From: Caenibius tardaugens NBRC 16725
Lineage (GTDB): Bacteria > Pseudomonadota > Alphaproteobacteria > Sphingomonadales > Sphingomonadaceae
Assembly (NCBI RefSeq): GCF_003860345.1
Contig: NZ_CP034179.1
Location: forward strand, 2,774,001-2,838,000
Reading direction: 5' to 3'
Length of the DNA stretch: 64,000 bases
Shown: positions 16,292-26,491 of the stretch, in pieces
Layout: every line of letters begins with the position of its first letter
Position numbering within the stretch: position 1 is the first letter of the stretch
The notes under the pieces: model-generated
Database searches by the model: none
Told to the model about the DNA's origin: nothing
Seen by the model: the letters and a program-made list of their open reading frames with translations, nothing else
Position numbers and translations under genes: made by a program

Positions 16292-18395
16292 TTTCCGGGT
16301 AGGCTGGGCCTCGCTCGCGGCCCTTTCGCTCCTGCCTGTCACCGCACAGGCGCAGGGCACGGCGCAGCCGCGACTGGAAGACCTCATTCCTGACAGCGCG
16401 GTTGCGAACCCGGAAGCCTGGGCCTCGCAAACTGCAAATCCCACGGCCGTTGCGCAGGAATCGTCTGCACTCGATGCCGAAGCGCCGCTGGCAGAAATGC
16501 CCGAAATAACCTTGCCCTGGCCCGATGAAATCCAGCTCGCGGTGCCTGAGCCCCTTTCGCCCGAGCCCGAAGCCCAGATGGCGGCGGAAGCGTTCGAGCC
16601 GTTCAGCCGCGTGCGCCGTGGGCTGGAAGAACGTCTGTCTTCCGAACTGCTGCTGGTGTTCCCGCGCGACGAAGCCGAATTTCCGATGCGCAAGAAATTC
16701 GTGAACCGTTTCGAAAGCCTGTCGAATATCGAAACGCTGGCCGATGATGACGACAATCTGGCCCAGATCGCGGCCCGCGCGCGTGAAGATGAAACGCTGC
16801 TCAACGATCTGCTGCGCGTTTACGGCTACTATGACGGGCAGGTCATGCGATCCGTTACCGGCGGGGACGAGGATAAGACCGACAAGAAACCGCATGTGCG
16901 CTTCGACATCATTCCGGGTGAACAGTTCAAGTTTGGTGTAATCACGCTCGGCGATCTGCTGGAGGCGCCCGATGCCGAACAACTGCGCAAGGCCTTTGAG
17001 ATATGGCCGGGCGACCCCGTTCTGGCCGACAAGATCGTCGAAGAGAATTTCGATCTCGATACGGCGCTGGGGGAAACCGGCTATCCCTTTGCCAAGATCG
17101 GCGAACCCGATCTCCTGATCGATCACGACCGGGAACAGGGCGATCTCACACTGCCCGTCACGCATGGCGGCAAGTACCGGTTCGGCGCGATTGTCAGCAA
17201 GGCGCCGAAATTCCTGTCCAGCCGCCATCTGCAGAAGATCGCGCGGTTCGATCCGGGTGATACCTACAAGCGTAGCGACGAGATGGATTTGCGGCGCGCG
17301 ATTGTGGCCACGGGGCTGGTCTCCAGTGTCACGATTACGCCGCGCGCCACCCGGCCGCCGACGGCGACCGAGCCGGGCACGGTCGATATGGATATCGAAC
17401 TGACCAAGGCCCCCTTGCGCACGATCAGCGGCGCGCTGGGCTATGGCACGGGCGAGGGTTTCCGCGCGGAAGCAAGCTGGGAACATCGCAATTTCTTCCC
17501 GCCCGAAGGGGCCTTGCGCGTGCGCGGCGTGATCGGCACGCGCGAACAGCTGGCGGGCGTGACTGTCCGGCGGAACAACTTCAACGGGCGCGATCGCATT
17601 CTGACGCTGGACGCCTATGTCAACAATCTCAAGCGCGACGCCTATGACGCGCGCACGGCTGCGGTGACGGGCACTTACGAACAGGTCAGCACCCTGCTGT
17701 TCCAGAAGCCCTTCACCTGGAGCGTTGGCTTCGAAATCCTTGGTACGAACGAAAAATCCCCGAACTCTTCGGATCAGCGCCTGACCTATTTCATCGGCGC
17801 GCTGCCGCTGGGGGTTGGGATCGATACCAGTGACAATCTCCTCGACCCGCGCAAAGGGTTCCGGGTCAATGCGCGGGTATCGCCTGAAATTTCGGTGCAG
17901 GGGGGCAACAAGTCCCGCTATCTTCGCGCCCAGATCGATGCCAGCGGCTATTTCCCGGTTGGGGAGAAAGTCGTGATCGCGGGGCGCACGCGGGTCGGCA
18001 CGATCATGGGGGCCCCGGTCGACGATATCGCGTTGTCGCGCCGTCTCTACGCCGGTGGTGGGGGCTCGGTGCGCGGCTACAGCTATCAGGGTGTCAGCCC
18101 GCGCAATGCGGAAAACGATCCGATCGGTGGGCGCTCGCTGGTCGAATTCTCGCTGGAAGCCCGGGTGAAGACCGGGTTCTTCGATGGCGCGCTGTCGGTC
18201 GTGCCGTTTATCGATGCCGGCGCGGTGAGCCGGGCTTCGATGCCCGGTTTCCATGATCTGCAGTTCGGTGCCGGGATCGGCGTGCGATACAACACCGGGT
18301 TCGGGCCGATCCGTGTCGATGTGGCGACGCCGATCAACCGCCGGCCGGGCGATCCCCCTGTCGCCGTCTATGTCGGACTGGGGCAGGCATTCTGA
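16236..18395 (+). CDS. tamA: TamA-type outer-membrane assembly protein (Omp85 family)
   Basis: About 719 residues. After a signal-like segment ([18 protein letters not shown]) and a Pro/Glu-rich stretch come three POTRA-like repeats, for example [23 protein letters not shown] and [19 protein letters not shown]-terminal 16-strand barrel follows, with the loop-6 motif [13 protein letters not shown] and the final strand ending in Phe (YVGLGQAF). Fits TamA, which inserts outer-membrane proteins together with TamB. Start is uncertain: ATG 16236 (preceded by GGCAAGG) or ATG 16158, both inside bpt. The stop overlaps the tamB start by one base (TGATG). Confidence 0.88.
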   Translation: MVFPVGRINTRSGICPAPDFRVGWASLAALSLLPVTAQAQGTAQPRLEDLIPDSAVANPEAWASQTANPTAVAQESSALDAEAPLAEMPEITLPWPDEIQLAVPEPLSPEPEAQMAAEAFEPFSRVRRGLEERLSSELLLVFPRDEAEFPMRKKFVNRFESLSNIETLADDDDNLAQIAARAREDETLLNDLLRVYGYYDGQVMRSVTGGDEDKTDKKPHVRFDIIPGEQFKFGVITLGDLLEAPDAEQLRKAFEIWPGDPVLADKIVEENFDLDTALGETGYPFAKIGEPDLLIDHDREQGDLTLPVTHGGKYRFGAIVSKAPKFLSSRHLQKIARFDPGDTYKRSDEMDLRRAIVATGLVSSVTITPRATRPPTATEPGTVDMDIELTKAPLRTISGALGYGTGEGFRAEASWEHRNFFPPEGALRVRGVIGTREQLAGVTVRRNNFNGRDRILTLDAYVNNLKRDAYDARTAAVTGTYEQVSTLLFQKPFTWSVGFEILGTNEKSPNSSDQRLTYFIGALPLGVGIDTSDNLLDPRKGFRVNARVSPEISVQGGNKSRYLRAQIDASGYFPVGEKVVIAGRTRVGTIMGAPVDDIALSRRLYAGGGGSVRGYSYQGVSPRNAENDPIGGRSLVEFSLEARVKTGFFDGALSVVPFIDAGAVSRASMPGFHDLQFGAGIGVRYNTGFGPIRVDVATPINRRPGDPPVAVYVGLGQAF

Positions 18396-21300
18396 TGAGC
18401 GAGGCGGTTACCGAGGGCAGCACCGAACCGGTGGCAACGCCGTCGCCCCGGCGCCGGTCGCGTCTGGTATACTGGTCGACGCGGATCGTGGCGCTGTTGC
18501 TGGGCGCGATCCTGCTTTCGCTGATTATTCTGAACACGCCGATCGGCCACCGCTTCGTTGCCGACAGGATTGCCGCGCTGGAACCGTCCAATGGCATGCG
18601 GATCAAGATCGGGCGTATAGAAGGTTCGCTCTACAGCAGGGCAACCCTGCGCAATGTCACCCTGTCGGACCCCAAGGGTGCGTTCGTGACGATACCCGTC
18701 ACCGAACTGAACTGGCGGCCCTACAACTGGTTCTTCAGCGGGCTCGATATTCGTGAACTCACGGCCAAGCGCGGCACCCTGTTGCGCGTGCCAGAACTCA
18801 ATCCGGGCGATCCGAACGAGCCGTGGCTGCCTGATTTCGATATCCGGGTGGACAAGTTCCGGCTGGAGAACTTCACCGTTTCCGAAGCCGTGCTGGGCAA
18901 GAAACGCCGGGTCGACCTGTCGGCCAAGGCGCTGAGCCAGAAACGGCGAGCCTATTTGCGGGTCGATGGCCAGTTGGGCGGTGGCGACCGCTTCAATGCC
19001 TTGCTCGATTCCTTCCCGCAGCGCGACCGGTTCGATATCGATCTCGACTATCGGGCGCCGGCGGGCGGCCTTCTGGCGGAAATGGCCGGCGCGAAAAAGG
19101 ATTTGCGCCTGCGCGTGGTGGGGGATGGCACCTGGACCAAGTGGAAGGGGGCCTTCCTTGCCGAACATGATGCAAAACGGCTGGCCGCGTTCCGTCTGAC
19201 GAACGAAAAAGGCCAATATGGCATCCTTGGTCAGGTATTCCCGGGCGACCTGATCGCGGGAACGCCGAAGGACGTGTTGGGCGAAGCGGTTTCGCTGGGC
19301 GCATCGGGGACATTTGCGGACAGCGTGGTCAATGGCGCGATCCGGGTGCAGGGCCATGCGATCGATGCCAATGCCAAAGGGGCGCTCGATCTCACCAACA
19401 ATCTCGCCAAAGGCGTGAAGATCGCCGGCCGCCTGACCCGTGGCGATGTGTTCGGCAAGAGCATGAAGGTGGAGGGCGCGCGCTTCACTGTCGATCTCGA
19501 TGGTCCGTTCGGTGATCTCACCATCCCGCACACGGTGCTGGTCGACCGGATCGATGCGGGCACGCGTCTGGCAAATGTGAAGCAGGAAGGGGTGCTGCAA
19601 TACGATGGCAAGAGCTGGCATCTGCCGCTCAACCTGACAGTCGGGCGCATCGAAACAGGCAACGGCAGCGTTGATCCCCGGCTGGTCAACGGGCGTGCCA
19701 CCGGCCGTCTGTCGCTGACAGGCAATGATCTGCAATCGAACGATTTGCGGATCGCGTTCCCCGGCCTCAAGGCGCTCTTCAACTTGCGCGGCAATATCGC
19801 GAGCGGTGGTTACGCCATTGCCGGTCCGGTCGATGCCAGCGGGATTACGCTGGAAAATCTCGGTACGCTGAATGGCCATGCGAAAATTATCGGCAAATTG
19901 ACGCAAAGCGGCGTTTGGACGCTGCAGGCCAATTTTGCGGGCGCCATGCCGCGTGTGAACAATGACACGCTGTTGACGGTGACGGGCGGCAACATCCGTT
20001 TCCGTGGCGGTGTGACCATGGGCAGCAATCGCCCGCTGCTGTTCGAGAAAGTCGCGCTGGACGCGGCCAAGCTCCAGATGCGGCTCGATGGCAGCGTGGC
20101 CAATGGCCAGACCAAGGTCGTGGGGGCGGGCCGTCATGCGGACTACGGTCCGTTCACGGTTAGCGCTTCGGTGGCGGGTGATGGGCCGCGTGCTGAACTG
20201 GTATTCGCCGATCCTCTGCCCGCAGCCGGGTTGAAGGATGTGCATGTGGCGCTGGCCCCGATTGTGGACGGTTTCGGTATCGATACCAAGGGGCAATCGA
20301 TGCTCGGGCCTTTCGATGGCCGATTGAACCTGTTCATGCGCAGCGGTGGGCCGACGCGGATCGAGATCGCGCGGATGGATGTTTCGCAAACCTCTGTCAC
20401 CGGCACGCTGACGCTGGTTGACGGCGGTGCTTCCGGCAATCTGGCGCTTTCGGGCGGCGGGATGGATGGTACGATCGCGCTTGCCCCGCGCGGCGGCGGT
20501 CAGGGCTTCGATATCAAGGTGGCGGCGCGCAATGCGCGGTTCGCGGGCACGACCCCGCTGACAATCCGTTCCGCGCGGATCGAGGCGACCGGCGTGGTGG
20601 GTGGCAAGACCATGCAGGCCAATGGTTCGGTCTTCGCGCAGGGCATCAGTTACGGACAGCTGTTTATCGGCCGCGTTGCGGCAAAGGCCGCGATCGTCAA
20701 CGGAAAGGGCACCTTCAATGCTTCGCTGACCGGGCGCAGGGGCGGTCGTTTCAGCTTGCAATTGCAGGGCACCACCGCATCTGACCGGATCACGTTGCTG
20801 GGACAGGGTGAATTTGCCGACCGGCAGATTTCCATGCCGCGGCGGGCCGTTCTGACCAGCGACAAGGGCGGGTGGAAACTGGCGCCGACGCAGATTTCCT
20901 ATGGCGATGGGATCGCGATTGCAGAAGGTCGGTTCGGCGGAAAGGGCCCGACCGATCTCAAGCTGCAGTTTGCCAATATGTCGCTGTCCGTGGTCGATAT
21001 CGCGCTGACGGATATGAGCCTTGGCGGGCGTGTGTCGGGCGTGGTCAATTATCTGGGCCGCGATGGTGCCCCGCCGACGGGGCAGGCACAGTTGCAAATC
21101 AAGGGCCTGACTCGGTCGGGGCTGGTCCTGACATCGCGCCCGATCGACCTGTTTCTGGTTGCCGACCTGTCCGAACGCGAATTGCAGGCGCGTGCCGCTG
21201 TCCACGAAGGGGGCGCACGGCGCGGGCGGATACAGGCCCGGATCAGCGGGTTGCCGCGCATGGGCGGGTTGATGGAACGGCTCAACCGCGGCGCGCTGTT

Positions 21301-22582
21301 CGCGCAATTGCGGTATGATGGGCCTGCCGATGCGCTGTGGCGGCTTGCGGCGATCGACGGCTTTGACCTGACCGGCCCGCTGGATGTGGCGGCCGATGTC
21401 ACCGGCAGTCTGGCCGATCCCAATGTGCGCGGCTCGCTCGCCGGAGATGCGTTGCAATTCCGCAGTTCGCTCACCGGGACCGATGTCCGCAATATCCGCG
21501 CGCGTGGCACATTTTCGGGTTCACGCCTGCAATTGACCAGCTTCGCCGGAACGGCCCGCAATGGCGGGAAAGTCAGCGGCAGTGGCATGATCGACATCGG
21601 CGGGCTCGATCAGGGCGGCCCCCAAATGGATATCCGGATCGCGGCGGAGGATGCGCTGGTCCTCAATCGCAAGGATATGTCCGCTTCGGTAACCGGCCCC
21701 TTGCGGATCGTTTCCGACGGGCAAGGGGGGACGATTGCCGGGCGTCTGCGCATTCGCAAGGCCAATTGGAAACTCGGCTCTGCGGCGGCGGTTGCGGCGG
21801 AATTGCCCAACATCCCCACGCGTGAGATCAACTTGCCGATGGATGCTGCGCCGCGTGCGCGCCGGTCTGGCCCCTGGCGGTTCCTGATCGATGCGCAGGG
21901 TGGCAGCCAGTTGTTCGTGCGCGGCATGGGCCTCGACAGCGAATGGAGCGCGAATATCTCCTTGCGCGGCACGACCAGCGATCCGCGTATCGGGGGCCGG
22001 GCGGATCTGGAACGCGGCACTTATGAATTTGCCGGAACCCAGTTCGATCTGACCCGTGGCCGGATCGCCTTCGATGCTGGCGTGCCGATCGATCCACGCT
22101 TGGATATCCTTGCGGAATCGAAAGTGGATAGCCTTTCCGTCCGCGTGACCGTGAAAGGCAGCGCCAGCCAGCCGGAAATCGCGTTCACCTCCATCCCGGC
22201 CTTGCCCGAGGAAGAATTGCTGGCCCGCATGCTGTTTGGCGGATCGGTCAGCGATCTCAGCGCCACCGATGCCCTGCAACTGGGCGCGGCGTTGGCCTCG
22301 TTGCGTGGCGGCGGCGGTATGGACCCGATCAACAAGCTGCGCTCTGCCATCGGGCTGGATCGCCTGCGTATCGTCGCGGCCGATCCCGCGCGCGATCAGG
22401 GCACCGCGATTGCGGCAGGCAAGAATTTCGGCAAGCGCGTCTATGCCGAAATCATCACCGACGGCCGGGGATACAGCGCCACACAGGTCGAGTTCCGGGT
22501 GACAAGCTGGCTATCGCTGCTGGGCTCGATCTCGACTGTCGGGCGCGAAAGCGTGTTGATCAAGGCCAGCCACGACTACTGA
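18395..22582 (+). CDS. tamB: Translocation and assembly module subunit TamB
   Basis: 1395 residues: one N-terminal membrane anchor (STRIVALLLGAILLSLIILNTPIGHRFV, about 28-56), then a very long repetitive beta structure (AsmA/DUF490 type) across the periplasm. The conserved C-terminal TamB domain holds ISLRGTTSDPRIGGRADLERGTYEFAGTQFDLTRGRIAFD and LPEEELLARMLFGGSVSDLSATDALQLGAALASL. The TamA-TamB pair forms a bridge between membranes involved in outer-membrane protein insertion and phospholipid transport. Normal size. Coupled to tamA through TGATG; it converges on the lysozyme gene. Confidence 0.94.
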   Translation: MSEAVTEGSTEPVATPSPRRRSRLVYWSTRIVALLLGAILLSLIILNTPIGHRFVADRIAALEPSNGMRIKIGRIEGSLYSRATLRNVTLSDPKGAFVTIPVTELNWRPYNWFFSGLDIRELTAKRGTLLRVPELNPGDPNEPWLPDFDIRVDKFRLENFTVSEAVLGKKRRVDLSAKALSQKRRAYLRVDGQLGGGDRFNALLDSFPQRDRFDIDLDYRAPAGGLLAEMAGAKKDLRLRVVGDGTWTKWKGAFLAEHDAKRLAAFRLTNEKGQYGILGQVFPGDLIAGTPKDVLGEAVSLGASGTFADSVVNGAIRVQGHAIDANAKGALDLTNNLAKGVKIAGRLTRGDVFGKSMKVEGARFTVDLDGPFGDLTIPHTVLVDRIDAGTRLANVKQEGVLQYDGKSWHLPLNLTVGRIETGNGSVDPRLVNGRATGRLSLTGNDLQSNDLRIAFPGLKALFNLRGNIASGGYAIAGPVDASGITLENLGTLNGHAKIIGKLTQSGVWTLQANFAGAMPRVNNDTLLTVTGGNIRFRGGVTMGSNRPLLFEKVALDAAKLQMRLDGSVANGQTKVVGAGRHADYGPFTVSASVAGDGPRAELVFADPLPAAGLKDVHVALAPIVDGFGIDTKGQSMLGPFDGRLNLFMRSGGPTRIEIARMDVSQTSVTGTLTLVDGGASGNLALSGGGMDGTIALAPRGGGQGFDIKVAARNARFAGTTPLTIRSARIEATGVVGGKTMQANGSVFAQGISYGQLFIGRVAAKAAIVNGKGTFNASLTGRRGGRFSLQLQGTTASDRITLLGQGEFADRQISMPRRAVLTSDKGGWKLAPTQISYGDGIAIAEGRFGGKGPTDLKLQFANMSLSVVDIALTDMSLGGRVSGVVNYLGRDGAPPTGQAQLQIKGLTRSGLVLTSRPIDLFLVADLSERELQARAAVHEGGARRGRIQARISGLPRMGGLMERLNRGALFAQLRYDGPADALWRLAAIDGFDLTGPLDVAADVTGSLADPNVRGSLAGDALQFRSSLTGTDVRNIRARGTFSGSRLQLTSFAGTARNGGKVSGSGMIDIGGLDQGGPQMDIRIAAEDALVLNRKDMSASVTGPLRIVSDGQGGTIAGRLRIRKANWKLGSAAAVAAELPNIPTREINLPMDAAPRARRSGPWRFLIDAQGGSQLFVRGMGLDSEWSANISLRGTTSDPRIGGRADLERGTYEFAGTQFDLTRGRIAFDAGVPIDPRLDILAESKVDSLSVRVTVKGSASQPEIAFTSIPALPEEELLARMLFGGSVSDLSATDALQLGAALASLRGGGGMDPINKLRSAIGLDRLRIVAADPARDQGTAIAAGKNFGKRVYAEIITDGRGYSATQVEFRVTSWLSLLGSISTVGRESVLIKASHDY

Positions 22583-22624
22583 TAGGGGCGGCTGGTACAG
22601 GTTGGTCCGCGTGCCGGTATGGCG

Positions 22625-23230
22625 TCAGATTTGCCGATAGAGGGCGGCTTCGGCGGCGCGGCGCTTGACCAGACCGGACAGAACCCGGCCGCCTGCGCGG
22701 TTCCAGCGCGCGAATTCGTCCGCCGCCCCGGCGCAATCGCCCGCACAATGCTTGCGGGTCAATGTCGCGCGGTGGATGGCGCCGGTGTTGTAATGGAACG
22801 ATACCAGGGCGTCGAACTGGTTCTGGCTGGTTGGACTGTCGCCCAGTGCCCGATCGACCTCTGATGCAAAACGGGCGATGTCCTCTGCCAGTCGGGCATC
22901 GCAGCGGCTGCGGCTCCATACGGTGCCGGGGCCGATCTCCGGCCCGGTTGCACCCCAGCCGATCGTCCACGGTGAACCGCCGGTTCCGGGATCGGGGTAG
23001 GCCTCCACCATGCCGTCGGCGCGCAAGCGTGCGCAGCCTTCAAAGCGCTGGATCAGGACTATGCCGCGTGGGCTCACCGTGCGCGGGCGATCGGGTTCCG
23101 CAGGCGTGTCGCCTGCCTGCATCGCATCGATCGCCGCATCGATGGCGGTGACTTCGCGCTGCTGGAAAGCGCGGCCGAGAAGGCGGCGAATAGCGTCGAA
23201 AAGCATTTTGCGCGGCATTGGGCGTTGCAC
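22625..23230 (-). CDS. GH24 (T4/endolysin-type) lysozyme
   Basis: 201 residues. A positively charged N-terminal part of about 50 residues precedes a phage-type lysozyme domain. The Glu-Asp-Thr triad can be read as E64 (IQRFEGCARL), D80 (AYPDPGTGG) and T89 (WTIGWGATG), with SQNQFDALVSFHYNTGA and a C-terminal LSGLVKRRAAEAALYRQ as in endolysins. Cleaves the MurNAc-GlcNAc bond. No holin, spanin or phage genes surround it, so it looks like a domesticated enzyme. No normal signal peptide is evident. GTG 23230 has GGAGG seven bases upstream; ATG 23218 is the alternative. Confidence 0.85.
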   Translation of the reverse strand: MQRPMPRKMLFDAIRRLLGRAFQQREVTAIDAAIDAMQAGDTPAEPDRPRTVSPRGIVLIQRFEGCARLRADGMVEAYPDPGTGGSPWTIGWGATGPEIGPGTVWSRSRCDARLAEDIARFASEVDRALGDSPTSQNQFDALVSFHYNTGAIHRATLTRKHCAGDCAGAADEFARWNRAGGRVLSGLVKRRAAEAALYRQI

Positions 23231-23311
23231 GGGCTGGCCTCCGATGATTCGAAAAAGGAGGCGAACAGATAATGAACGAACCGGGCTGTAGGAAAATGCT
23301 TTCTTGCAGGT

Positions 23312-24262
23312 TCAGCGTTTCAGCCAATGACGCATGCCGAACCAGCCGAGTACGACCAGCCCGACAAGGGCGCAAAACGCGACGACACCCCAGAAAGCCC
23401 ACGGATGATGGGCGAACGGAATACCCTCCACATTCATGCCCAGCAGGCCGGTGATGAAGGTCAGCGGCAGGAAGATAAAGGCGACAATCGCAATGTAGAG
23501 CGATCGCTGGTCGACCAGTTCGGTGCGCAGGTCGGTCAATTGTTCGTGAATCAGCGCCGCCCGTTCGCGCACCGCTTCCAGTTCTTCCGCCATGCGCGCG
23601 AACCGGTCGGTCGCTTCCCGGATGTGCAGCACGTCTTCGGCGGCGAGCCAAGGAAAGTTGAGCGATGTCAGCGCATCCAGCGCATCGCGATCCGGGGCAA
23701 CGAAGCGCCGGAACGAGATCGCGGCAGAGCGGACCTGTGCAACGGTGCGCCGCAGGCCGTAGATGTTTTCCGTTTCCAGCGCGCTTTCGCAATCGTCCAG
23801 CTCGTCGCTGAGGGCGGCCACATGCGGATCGAGTTCGAGGCTGATTTCCCGCGCGAGCAGCGAGACGAGATCGCCCGGATCGGCGAGTTCCCCCCGCAAA
23901 AAGGCGGCGCGCACTTTGGGGAATGCGCCCAGAGTCATGCGGCTGAAGGAAATCACGCGGCCGCGCTGGACCCAAAGGCGGATCGATACCAGCCAATCGG
24001 TGTCTTCGGTCTTTTCCAGCGCGGTGCCCCGCAAGTTGAGAATGGCGCCATGATCGACCGCATCGCAGCGCGGACGGGTTTCTGCGGCGGTCAGTGCACC
24101 CGCAACGATTTCGGGCAAGGCGACGTCGCCCAGTGAATGGAGGTTCGGATCGGCACTTTCGATGTGCAGCCAGGTAAAGCCGATCCCGGCGTAGGTCAGC
24201 AGTTCTTCACGCGACAGTTCGCGGACATGTCCCTGTTCGTAAACCGCTGCAAAATCGTTCAT
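23312..24262 (-). CDS. zntB: CorA-family metal transporter, ZntB-like
   Basis: 316 residues. A large cytoplasmic domain of helices (including DELDDCESALETENIYGLRRTVAQVR) leads to two C-terminal membrane spans (about 256-274 and 289-309). The signature GMN motif lies in FITGLLGMNVEGIPF (275-277). GLLGMNVEGIP with a short end fits ZntB (Zn/Cd transport coupled to protons) better than CorA Mg channels, though sequence alone is not decisive. ATG 24262 (MNDFAAVYEQG) is the domain start; the frame stays open to 24454 but that stretch holds the glnA terminator. Confidence 0.85.
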   Translation of the reverse strand: MNDFAAVYEQGHVRELSREELLTYAGIGFTWLHIESADPNLHSLGDVALPEIVAGALTAAETRPRCDAVDHGAILNLRGTALEKTEDTDWLVSIRLWVQRGRVISFSRMTLGAFPKVRAAFLRGELADPGDLVSLLAREISLELDPHVAALSDELDDCESALETENIYGLRRTVAQVRSAAISFRRFVAPDRDALDALTSLNFPWLAAEDVLHIREATDRFARMAEELEAVRERAALIHEQLTDLRTELVDQRSLYIAIVAFIFLPLTFITGLLGMNVEGIPFAHHPWAFWGVVAFCALVGLVVLGWFGMRHWLKR

Positions 24263-24331
24263 GCAGGCTGGGTAAAGGAAGCGGATGCGCGCGGCAATTG
24301 ACGATTGCGAGGAGGGGGCAGGCCCTGCATC

Positions 24332-24362
24332 AAAAAGGGCGCCCGGTTTCCCGGACGCCCCC
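24332..24362 (-). terminator. Intrinsic terminator of glnA
   Basis: Read on the minus strand: GGGCGTCCGGG (24360-24350), a three-base AAA loop, CCGGGCGCCC (24346-24337), then five T (24336-24332). It begins about 22 bases after the glnA stop and lies upstream of the zntB start, so it separates the two transcripts. Confidence 0.85.
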
Positions 24363-24384
24363 TGTTGATCGCGAGATCGGCTGA

Positions 24385-25794
24385 TTACCAGCTGTAGTAC
24401 ATGTCGAATTCGACCGGGCTCGGCGTGGTTTCGAAGCGCATCACTTCTTCCCACTTGATTTCGACGTAGGAATCGATCTGGTCCTTGGTGAACACGCCGC
24501 CTTCCAGCAGGTATTCGTAATCGGCATTCAGCGATTCCAGCGCTTCACGCAGCGAACCGCAGACGGTCGGCACTTCGGCCAGTTCGGCCGGCGGCAGATC
24601 GTAAAGGTTCTTGTCCATGGCTTCGCCCGGGTGAATCTTGTTCTTGATCCCGTCGAGACCGGCCATCAGCAGCGCTGCGTAGCACAGGTAGGGGTTGGCC
24701 ATCGCGTCGGGGAAACGGAATTCCACGCGCTTCGCCTTTTCGCCCGTGCCGTAAGGGATACGGCAGGAAGCCGAACGGTTGCGGGCCGAATAGGCCAGCA
24801 GAACCGGTGCTTCGTAACCCGGAACCAGGCGCTTGTAGCTGTTGGTGGTGGGGTTGGTGAAGGCGTTCAGCGACTTGGCGTGCTTGATCACGCCGCCGAT
24901 GAAGTACAGGCACATGTCGGACAGACCAGCATAGCCGTTACCGGCGAACAGCGGCTTGCCGCCATCCCAGATCGAGAAGTGCGTGTGCATGCCCGAACCG
25001 TTATCCTTCATGATCGGCTTCGGCATGAACGTGGCGGTCTTGCCATAGGCCTGGGCGACCATGTGCACGACATACTTGTAGATCTGCATGCGGTCAGCAG
25101 TGGTGACCAGCGTGCCGAACGTCAGGCCCAGTTCGTGCTGTGCCGAGGCCACTTCGTGGTGATGCTTGTCGCAGGGCAGGCCCATTTCTAGCATGGTGGT
25201 GACCATTTCGCCACGAATGTCGACAGCGCTGTCAACCGGGGCAACGGGGAAGTAGCCACCCTTGGCGCGCGGACGGTGCGCCAGGTTGCCTTCTTCGTAT
25301 TCCTTGTTGCTGTTGGTCGGCAGTTCGATGTCGTCGATCACATAGCCGTTGCCGTTGTAACCGTCATAGAAACGGACATCGTCAAACATGAAGAATTCGG
25401 CTTCGGGGCCGACATAGACGGTGTCGCCGATGCCGCTGGCCTTGACGAAGGCTTCGGCGCGCTTCGCGGTGGAGCGGGGATCGCGGGCGTAGAGTTCGCC
25501 GGTCGACGGTTCGACGATATCGCAGACGAGGATCATCATCGGTGTGGCGCTGAACGGGTCGATGTAAACGGCGTCCAGATCCGGCTTGAGGATCATGTCG
25601 GATTCGTTGATCGTCTTCCAGCCGGCGATCGACGAGCCGTCAAACATCAGCCCTTCTTCCAGTTCATCCTCGGTGAGGATCGAGGAAACCATCGTCAGGT
25701 GCTGCCACTTGCCCTTGGGGTCGGTGAAGCGCAGGTCAACCCATTCGATTTCCTCGTCCTTGATCCGCTTGAGGACGTCCTTTGCACTGGCCAT
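24385..25794 (-). CDS. glnA: Glutamine synthetase type I
   Basis: 469 residues, the dodecameric GSI that makes glutamine from glutamate, ammonia and [14 protein letters not shown] (49-59), the active-site segments [13 protein letters not shown] and [13 protein letters not shown], the ATP-region [21 protein letters not shown], and [19 protein letters not shown] are intact. The adenylylation Tyr is Y398 in [10 protein letters not shown], so GlnE control is expected. The gene follows glnB after 80 bases, the common glnB-glnA operon; an intrinsic terminator follows. Confidence 0.98.
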   Translation of the reverse strand: MASAKDVLKRIKDEEIEWVDLRFTDPKGKWQHLTMVSSILTEDELEEGLMFDGSSIAGWKTINESDMILKPDLDAVYIDPFSATPMMILVCDIVEPSTGELYARDPRSTAKRAEAFVKASGIGDTVYVGPEAEFFMFDDVRFYDGYNGNGYVIDDIELPTNSNKEYEEGNLAHRPRAKGGYFPVAPVDSAVDIRGEMVTTMLEMGLPCDKHHHEVASAQHELGLTFGTLVTTADRMQIYKYVVHMVAQAYGKTATFMPKPIMKDNGSGMHTHFSIWDGGKPLFAGNGYAGLSDMCLYFIGGVIKHAKSLNAFTNPTTNSYKRLVPGYEAPVLLAYSARNRSASCRIPYGTGEKAKRVEFRFPDAMANPYLCYAALLMAGLDGIKNKIHPGEAMDKNLYDLPPAELAEVPTVCGSLREALESLNADYEYLLEGGVFTKDQIDSYVEIKWEEVMRFETTPSPVEFDMYYSW

Positions 25795-25874
25795 TTTAGT
25801 ATTTCCCTTAATGTGCCGATTGAACTGAGGGGCCGGCCTTTCGGCGGAGGCGGCCCGGATATTGGAATTCCGGA

Positions 25875-26234
<360 letters not shown>

Positions 26235-26443
26235 CTAGCCGGCCACGCAAGGCGCGAGACCGGGATGTCAAACTGTCTCGGCCAATCCTTATCAAGAATC
26301 ATGCCAAGTGGCTCATGGGTGAATTAGGCCATTGCGTGCCGCGCGAAAAGGCTGGAATCAGCGTTTCCCGGTAACAGGGCTGTGCATCATTGCGGTGACA
26401 CTGTGCTCTTGCCGCAAACGCTGCATAAATATTGATCACATGG

Positions 26444-26462
26444 ATGCCTAAATATTAGGCAT
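26444..26462. promoter_or_regulatory. Perfect dyad in the glnB-argC spacer
   Basis: ATGCCTAA-ATA-TTAGGCAT: two perfect 8-base arms around three bases, in the 278-base space between the glnB start (26213) and the argC stop (26492). Local sequence is AT-rich relative to neighbours. It is an operator-like dyad or a weak argC RNA end. I saw no convincing sigma-54 site (GG-N10-GC with TTGC) in the spacer on the minus strand; the rest of the spacer holds no gene. Confidence 0.4.
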
Positions 26463-26491
26463 TGGCGGCTGTCGGGCCGATCCGATTGCGG

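Noticed and set aside
14273-16804. 843-codon open frame on the minus strand across ilvA-bpt-tamA
   Set aside because: Antisense shadow of three well-supported genes; Arg/His/Gln-rich translation with no domain, caused by GC-rich third codon positions.
18368-21457. 1029-codon open frame on the minus strand inside tamB
   Set aside because: Complement of the long tamB gene; no signature, composition typical of antisense frames.
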